Source: CAZKEW01 sp964580435 (GTDB lineage: Bacteria; Acidobacteriota; Aminicenantia; Aminicenantales; UBA8522). Taken from it: 9,388 bases of DNA. A program made the position numbers and the translations under genes. Shown here one piece after another: positions 6,321 to 9,388 of this stretch (positions are counted from its first letter, which is position 1; every line of letters starts with the position of its first letter). The stretch is from positions 1 to 9,388 of the forward strand of contig CAZOKP010000099.1 in the NCBI GenBank assembly GCA_964580435.1. The letters are read 5' to 3'. The notes beneath the pieces were generated by a model. It was not told the origin of the DNA, made no database searches, and was given only the letters and a program-made list of their open reading frames with translations.

Positions 6321-6524
6321 TCAACCTAGACGGGGGCTCTGCTCAAGTTTATCGATTTCCCGGCCCCGGTTGCGGTCGATCCAGGCCAGCGTTTCTTCGA
6401 CGAATTCGTTTGCCGGTGGGATATGGCCGGTTTCGTATAATACTCGCCCCATGTGCTCGGACGGCGGCATGGGGATGTTCAAAAATACTCCACGTCGGGT
6501 TCCATTGCCATTAGGGTGACTTGC
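6321..6524 (-). pseudogene. Relic of the 3' end of an alpha/beta hydrolase (prolyl-oligopeptidase-like) gene
   Basis: On the minus strand a 67-codon open stretch without a convincing start ends at TGA (6323-6321). Its centre reads FLNIPMPPSEHMGRVLYETG, then HIPPANEFVEETLAWIDRNRG. The pattern of an aromatic/hydrophobic strand, a TGH (around 6421-6431), a PP-NE turn and an ETLAW-DR helix is the usual C-terminus of S9-type peptidase or dienelactone-hydrolase-like domains. These are also found fused to Ser/Thr kinase or TolB-like repeats in Acidobacteriota-type genomes; the His would be the catalytic-triad histidine. Everything before it (nucleophile elbow, Asp) is absent: the frame hits a stop at 6525-6527 and no start codon or ribosome site is evident. 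The similarity is recalled from family patterns, so moderate confidence. Confidence 0.55.
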
Positions 6525-6590
6525 TCAAAGATAAACGCCGGTTGAGGCTTCTCCGCCACAAACGTTGACTGGAGTTGGCGATGAGAGAAG

Positions 6591-6609
6591 AAGCGGGAAG
6601 AGCCCGCTT
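6591..6609 (-). terminator. Weak terminator hairpin after the helicase gene
   Basis: AAGCGGG (6591-6597) and CCCGCTT (6603-6609) form a 7-base-pair stem with a 5-base loop, starting inside the helicase stop codon. On the minus strand it is followed by CTTCTCTC, pyrimidine-rich but not a clean U-tract, so termination efficiency is uncertain. Confidence 0.4.
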
Positions 6610-8957
6610 TACTCGAGCAGTCCTCGGAGAATGTCTTGGGCGACCTGCTTGGCCTGTTTTCCCGTCTCCCGGGCCGGGCCCACGCAGGACGGACAGCCCT
6701 CCTGGCACGGGCACAGGTTAATCGTCTTGAGGCAATGTTTGAGGAGGTCTTTTTCCAGGTCGAACAGGGCCGGACTCAGACCGATGCCGCCGGGGTAATT
6801 GTCATAGATGAAAATATTGGGCTCAAAATCGGGCTCCAAAAAGATCGGCTGTTCCTCGGGGGCGGCGACCTTCAAAGGAATGTTGCGGGGAGGGACCGAT
6901 TCTCCCGTCATATTATCGCCTATGGAGACGCCGACATCGTGAAGGTCGCACATCATAAAGAGGGGAGAGACATGGTGGAGGAGGTAGGCCAGGCCGAAGA
7001 GGCCATTGATCCTTTCCTCTGACGAAAAAGGCAGGGACTGGATGAGCGGGGCGGGGATAGTCAGCCAGTAAGCGGTCGTGTGCATCTCGTTCTGGGGCAG
7101 GCTGAGATTCCCGGCCCCGACGTTTTCCATGGTGAAGAATTTGATCTTCTTAAACCCCACGACCTGGGTGGCCACATGGACTTCACCGTGGGAGATCTGG
7201 CAGCGGTCCAATTTTTTTCTGCCGAAGATATCCAGGATCTTGATCTTGGTGTAGTCGATGGCGTCGGTGAAGTAGTCCACATCTGTCTTTTTCACGTAGG
7301 CTTTTCTCTGGTCGAAGTCAAGGTTCTCGACATAATATTGCTCGCCCTCGCACATGTAAATGGCTTTGGGATGGAGGCTGCTGAGGGCGGAGGTGAAATC
7401 GACTTCGGCGATCGCTTTGGCTTTTCCGGTCTGGTCGACCACGACAAAATTATCGGAGCTGATGCTCCGCAGGCTGACTCCGTCGGCCGGATAAACGTCC
7501 GACGTCCAGTACCATTTTTCCTTGGAATGGTGGAGGAGTTTTTCTTCTTCCAGGAATTTCAAAATTTCAGCGATGTCCATCTTCCCGAATTTCTCACCGT
7601 CGGCGAAAGGCAGCTCGAAGGAAGCGCACTCGACGTGGCTGACGAGGATAGAGAGATTGTCGGGATTGATGAGCGCCCTCTCGGGGCTTCTGGTGAAGAA
7701 GTAATCGGGATGATTGACGATGAACTGGTCAAGCGGAGAGCTTGAGGCCACGAGAACGGCGGCCGACCTTCCCGACTTCCGTCCGGCCCGGCCCGCCCTC
7801 TGCCAGGTGCTGGCGATCGTTCCGGGGTAGCCGGCCAAAACGGCCACGTCCAGGCTGCCGATATCTATGCCGAGTTCCAACGCATTGGTGGAGACAACGC
7901 CGAGGATCTTGCCCTCTCTCAATCCTTTTTCGATCTCCCTCCGTTTGAGAGGAAGATAGCCGCCCCGATAGCCGCGGATAAGGCCTTCCTCCTTGATGCT
8001 TTTTTCGATATCCTCTTTGAGGTAGGTGAGGAGGACTTCTGTGTTCAGCCGGCTTTGGGCGAAGACGATCGTTTGGAGGTTGTTCTTAAGGAACACCGAG
8101 GCCACACGCCGGGATTCGTTGATGTAGGAACGCCGGATGCCCAGGAATCGGTTGACCATCGGCGGAGTGTAAAAAATGAAATATTTCTCGCCCCGGGGAG
8201 CTCCGTTGTCGTCGATAAGGATGACCGGGTTCTCGATCATTTTTTCGGCGACCTCCACCGGGTTGGCGATCGTGGCCGTGCAGAGGATGAACTGGGGAGA
8301 TGACCCGTAGAACGCGGCAATTCTCTTGAGCCTTCTCAGGACGTTGGCCAGGTGGCTGCCGAAGATCCCGCGGTAGTTGTGCAGCTCATCGATGACGATA
8401 TACTTGAGGTTTCTGAACAGGTTGATCCATTTGGTGTGATGAGGCAGGATGCCCGTATGAAGCATGTCGGGGTTCGTGAGGATGATCTGCCCGACGCTCC
8501 GGATGGCTTTTCGTGCGTCCTGTGGTGTATCGCCGTCGTAAGTGTAAACCCGGATACCCTCGGGCAGCAGGTTGATAACCTCGTCGAGTTCGGCCCTCTG
8601 GTCCTGGGAAAGGGCCTTGGTCGGGAAGAGATAAATGGCCCGGCTGGACGTATCCTGGAGGATGTCATTGAGCACAGGCAGGTTATAGCACAAGGTCTTG
8701 CCCGAGGCGGTCGGGGTCACGACGACGATGTGTTTCCCTTCCTTGAGGGCTTCCCAGGAAGACCGCTGATGGGAGTAGAGTTTCTGATAGCCCTTCTTTT
8801 CGAGCGCGGCGAGCAGGGCCGGATGTATTCCGGGAGGATAATCGGCAAAACGGCCCTCCTGAGCGGGGATATGCTTCACTGCCCGGATGGCGTCTTCCCT
8901 GACCCCCATCTCATTAAGGATTTCCAAGGACTTTAATAGGTTTTGTTCCCTTGACAT
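6609..8957 (-). CDS. DEAD/DEAH-box ATP-dependent helicase, MrfA/YprA-like with C-terminal zinc motif
   Basis: A 782-residue superfamily 2 helicase, intact. Motifs in order: YSHQ (61-64, Q-type), TPTASGKT (81-88, Walker A), PTKALSQDQ (112-120), TNPDML (161-166), DELH (190-193, Walker B), TAT (227-229), IVFAQSR (297-303), STNALELGIDIG (356-367) and QRAGRAGR (386-393, motif VI with arginine fingers). The C-terminal part (about 430-782) is the DUF1998-type region ending in CPCQEGCPSC (749-758), four cysteines that bind zinc in Bacillus MrfA. MrfA is a 3'-5' DNA helicase that, with the nuclease MrfB, acts in repair of mitomycin C damage; that role is transferred by similarity. No MrfB gene is visible here. 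The start is ATG 8957 with AGGT 8 bases upstream. The gene stands alone, with its own promoter. Other DUF1998 helicases, including defence-associated ones, share this layout, but nothing nearby indicates a defence island. Confidence 0.9.
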   Translation of the reverse strand: MSREQNLLKSLEILNEMGVREDAIRAVKHIPAQEGRFADYPPGIHPALLAALEKKGYQKLYSHQRSSWEALKEGKHIVVVTPTASGKTLCYNLPVLNDILQDTSSRAIYLFPTKALSQDQRAELDEVINLLPEGIRVYTYDGDTPQDARKAIRSVGQIILTNPDMLHTGILPHHTKWINLFRNLKYIVIDELHNYRGIFGSHLANVLRRLKRIAAFYGSSPQFILCTATIANPVEVAEKMIENPVILIDDNGAPRGEKYFIFYTPPMVNRFLGIRRSYINESRRVASVFLKNNLQTIVFAQSRLNTEVLLTYLKEDIEKSIKEEGLIRGYRGGYLPLKRREIEKGLREGKILGVVSTNALELGIDIGSLDVAVLAGYPGTIASTWQRAGRAGRKSGRSAAVLVASSSPLDQFIVNHPDYFFTRSPERALINPDNLSILVSHVECASFELPFADGEKFGKMDIAEILKFLEEEKLLHHSKEKWYWTSDVYPADGVSLRSISSDNFVVVDQTGKAKAIAEVDFTSALSSLHPKAIYMCEGEQYYVENLDFDQRKAYVKKTDVDYFTDAIDYTKIKILDIFGRKKLDRCQISHGEVHVATQVVGFKKIKFFTMENVGAGNLSLPQNEMHTTAYWLTIPAPLIQSLPFSSEERINGLFGLAYLLHHVSPLFMMCDLHDVGVSIGDNMTGESVPPRNIPLKVAAPEEQPIFLEPDFEPNIFIYDNYPGGIGLSPALFDLEKDLLKHCLKTINLCPCQEGCPSCVGPARETGKQAKQVAQDILRGLLE

Positions 8958-8980
8958 CGGCGTAACCTGGACCTCGGATA

Positions 8981-9009
8981 ATCCTACATTATAAGAAGCC
9001 GATGGTCAA
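8981..9009 (-). promoter_or_regulatory. Candidate sigma-70 promoter of the helicase gene
   Basis: On the minus strand TTGACC (9009-9004, five of six) is followed by 17 bases and TAGGAT (8986-8981, four of six). A perfect TATAAT (8993-8988) also lies inside the spacer but has no good -35 at 16-18 bases. Transcription would begin near 8974, about 17 bases before the ATG, with the AGGTCCAGGT ribosome-site region in between. Confidence 0.5.
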
Positions 9010-9164
9010 CCCAGATACGGTATAAGCAAGCGTCTCTTTTCCTGTGATGGGAATGGCTCCTGTCAGGGCGCGTCCCCGTCGAGGCTCGGGATATGTGGCT
9101 CGAAGTCACGCTGCGATTTCCCCAGCGAGGAAATCTTGCTCGATTCGCTCCTCGCTCATACGGA
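9010..9164. other. Gene-free stretch between helicase promoter and the IS110 leader
   Basis: I see no gene here. It holds a 7-base-pair hairpin, GATTTCC (9115-9121) with GGAAATC (9129-9135), without a T-tract. On the minus strand a 17-codon open frame (ATG 9159, stop 9106-9108, MSEERIEQDFLAGEIAA) has no ribosome site and may be chance or the start of a lost gene. The left boundary of the insertion element probably falls here or just to the right, but I cannot place it. Confidence 0.5.
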
Positions 9165-9348
9165 CTTCTCACCACATCATCCCTCCCCTCATCCCCTGGG
9201 CAGGATTAACGCCCTGCCACCAATTCCCACTCGATAGGCATGTCGCTCGCATAAATAGAGGTTATATGATGATGTGATGCACCTCCTCCGGGTGTCTATA
9301 GTGTGATAGATTACCCGTGAGAAGAAATCCACTTAAAGGAGGTGCGAT
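9165..9348 (+). ncRNA. Candidate structured RNA / 5' non-coding end of the IS110-type element (possible bridge RNA)
   Basis: Several inverted repeats nest here. CTTCTCAC (9165-9172) pairs with GTGAGAAG (9317-9324). The next bases, CACATCATC (9173-9181), pair with GATGATGTG (9268-9276). Between the right arms sits a hairpin, CGGGT (9289-9293)/ACCCG (9313-9317) extended by TCTAT (9295-9299)/ATAGA (9306-9310). Inside the left part is GGCAGG (9199-9204)/CCTGCC (9213-9218). This gives a branched fold directly upstream of the transposase start. In IS110 proper (for example IS621) the non-coding left end encodes the bridge RNA that pairs with target and donor DNA. Position and size would fit, but I cannot identify guide loops or the element boundary, so the identity is inference. 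Confidence 0.35.
9279..9345 (+). promoter_or_regulatory. Inverted repeat able to hide the transposase ribosome binding site
   Basis: GCACCTCCT (9279-9287) is the exact reverse complement of AGGAGGTGC (9337-9345), which contains the AAAGGAGGT ribosome binding site (9335-9343) of the transposase. The 9-base-pair stem would enclose 49 bases, including the CGGGT/ACCCG hairpin. In RNA it would block ribosome entry, as known for leaders of several other insertion elements. A TATGAT -10-like box (9265-9270) without a good -35 would start RNA near 9277, right at the left arm. Confidence 0.55.
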
Positions 9349-9388
9349 ATGTATTATATGGGCGTTGACAACCATAAGCAACGATCCC
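9349..9388 (+). CDS. IS110-family transposase, N-terminus only (cut by window edge)
   Basis: ATG 9349 follows the near-perfect ribosome binding site AAAGGAGGT (9335-9343) at 5 bases. The 13 visible codons read MYYMGVDNHKQRS, matching the start of IS110/IS1111 transposases (M-YVGID-HK). Asp7 would be the first acidic residue of the RuvC-like DEDD catalytic site. The rest of the gene, including the C-terminal serine domain typical of the family, lies beyond the window. With so few residues the family is recognised only from this signature; an intact or broken state cannot be judged. Confidence 0.7.
   Translation, partial: MYYMGVDNHKQRS

Larger units (their letters stand above)
9165..9388 (+). 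mobile_element. Left part of a probable IS110-family insertion element
   Basis: The structured non-coding stretch plus the transposase start indicate an insertion element entering from the right edge. IS110 members usually lack long terminal inverted repeats and often make no target duplication, so the left boundary cannot be set by eye. The start used here is the leftmost arm of the inverted-repeat set and is only a working limit. Confidence 0.45.

Noticed and set aside
6609..8957. Helicase as part of a phage-defence system
   Set aside because: DUF1998 helicases occur in defence islands, but no nuclease, methylase, phospholipase or other defence partner is present in the window. The housekeeping MrfA/YprA-like reading is simpler.
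9106..9159. Minus-strand 17-codon frame MSEERIEQDFLAGEIAA
   Set aside because: It looks protein-like but is too short, has no ribosome site, and no continuation in another frame could be recognised. It may be a lost gene start, but this cannot be supported.
9022..9175. Minus-strand open frame of about 60 codons left of the transposase leader (MVRSPYERG start)
   Set aside because: The Arg/Ser/His-rich composition looks like random GC-rich sequence; it has no recognised motif and overlaps the structured leader.
1..9388. CRISPR array, tRNA or rRNA genes
   Set aside because: No regularly spaced repeats of 25-40 bases, tRNA cloverleaf sequence or rRNA signature was seen on either strand.

Overview
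The window looks like chromosomal DNA of a Gram-negative (diderm) bacterium. It carries the start of a Tol-Pal type envelope operon, a two-gene potassium uptake system and a large DEAD/DEAH-family helicase. Between them lie short stretches full of gene relics, and an insertion element begins at the right edge. Base composition is moderately GC-rich. The style of the proteins and of the relics (a di-haem cytochrome c peroxidase, a prolyl-oligopeptidase-type alpha/beta hydrolase) would fit Acidobacteriota or Aminicenantota-like lineages, but this placement is a guess.

Left part (7-3203, minus strand): four overlapping genes, read right to left, encode TolQ/ExbB, TolR/ExbD, a TonB/TolA-like energy transducer and TolB. 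Overlaps of 11, 4 and 4 bases imply one translationally coupled operon. Q and R form a proton-driven inner-membrane motor, the TonB/TolA-like protein carries the force across the periplasm, and TolB is the periplasmic beta-propeller partner. A pal gene would be expected just beyond the left edge. A sigma-70-like promoter sits directly before tolQ.

Middle (3204-5709): the gap right of tolQ holds a 24-base imperfect direct repeat and a broken fragment of a cytochrome c peroxidase gene. A TTGACA promoter then leads into a KtrB/TrkH potassium channel-transporter subunit (TTG start) and, 20 bases later, its cytoplasmic NAD-binding RCK regulator KtrA/TrkA. The two form a complete K+ uptake pair.

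5710-6608 has no large intact gene. It contains a decayed copy of the 3' end of the neighbouring helicase gene, a TTGACA promoter, a possible 29-residue hydrophobic peptide, a convincing 56-residue very basic protein, and the decayed 3' end of an alpha/beta hydrolase gene.

Right part (6609-9388): an intact 782-residue MrfA/YprA-like helicase on the minus strand has its own promoter and a weak terminator hairpin. The last 40 bases are the first 13 codons of an IS110-family (DEDD) transposase behind a very strong ribosome binding site. The roughly 190 bases before it are unusually rich in inverted repeats. One of them can bury the transposase ribosome binding site, and two adjacent ones can form a multi-branched fold. 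This is where an IS110 bridge RNA could lie, so it is the most interesting lead in the window, though it is unproven here.
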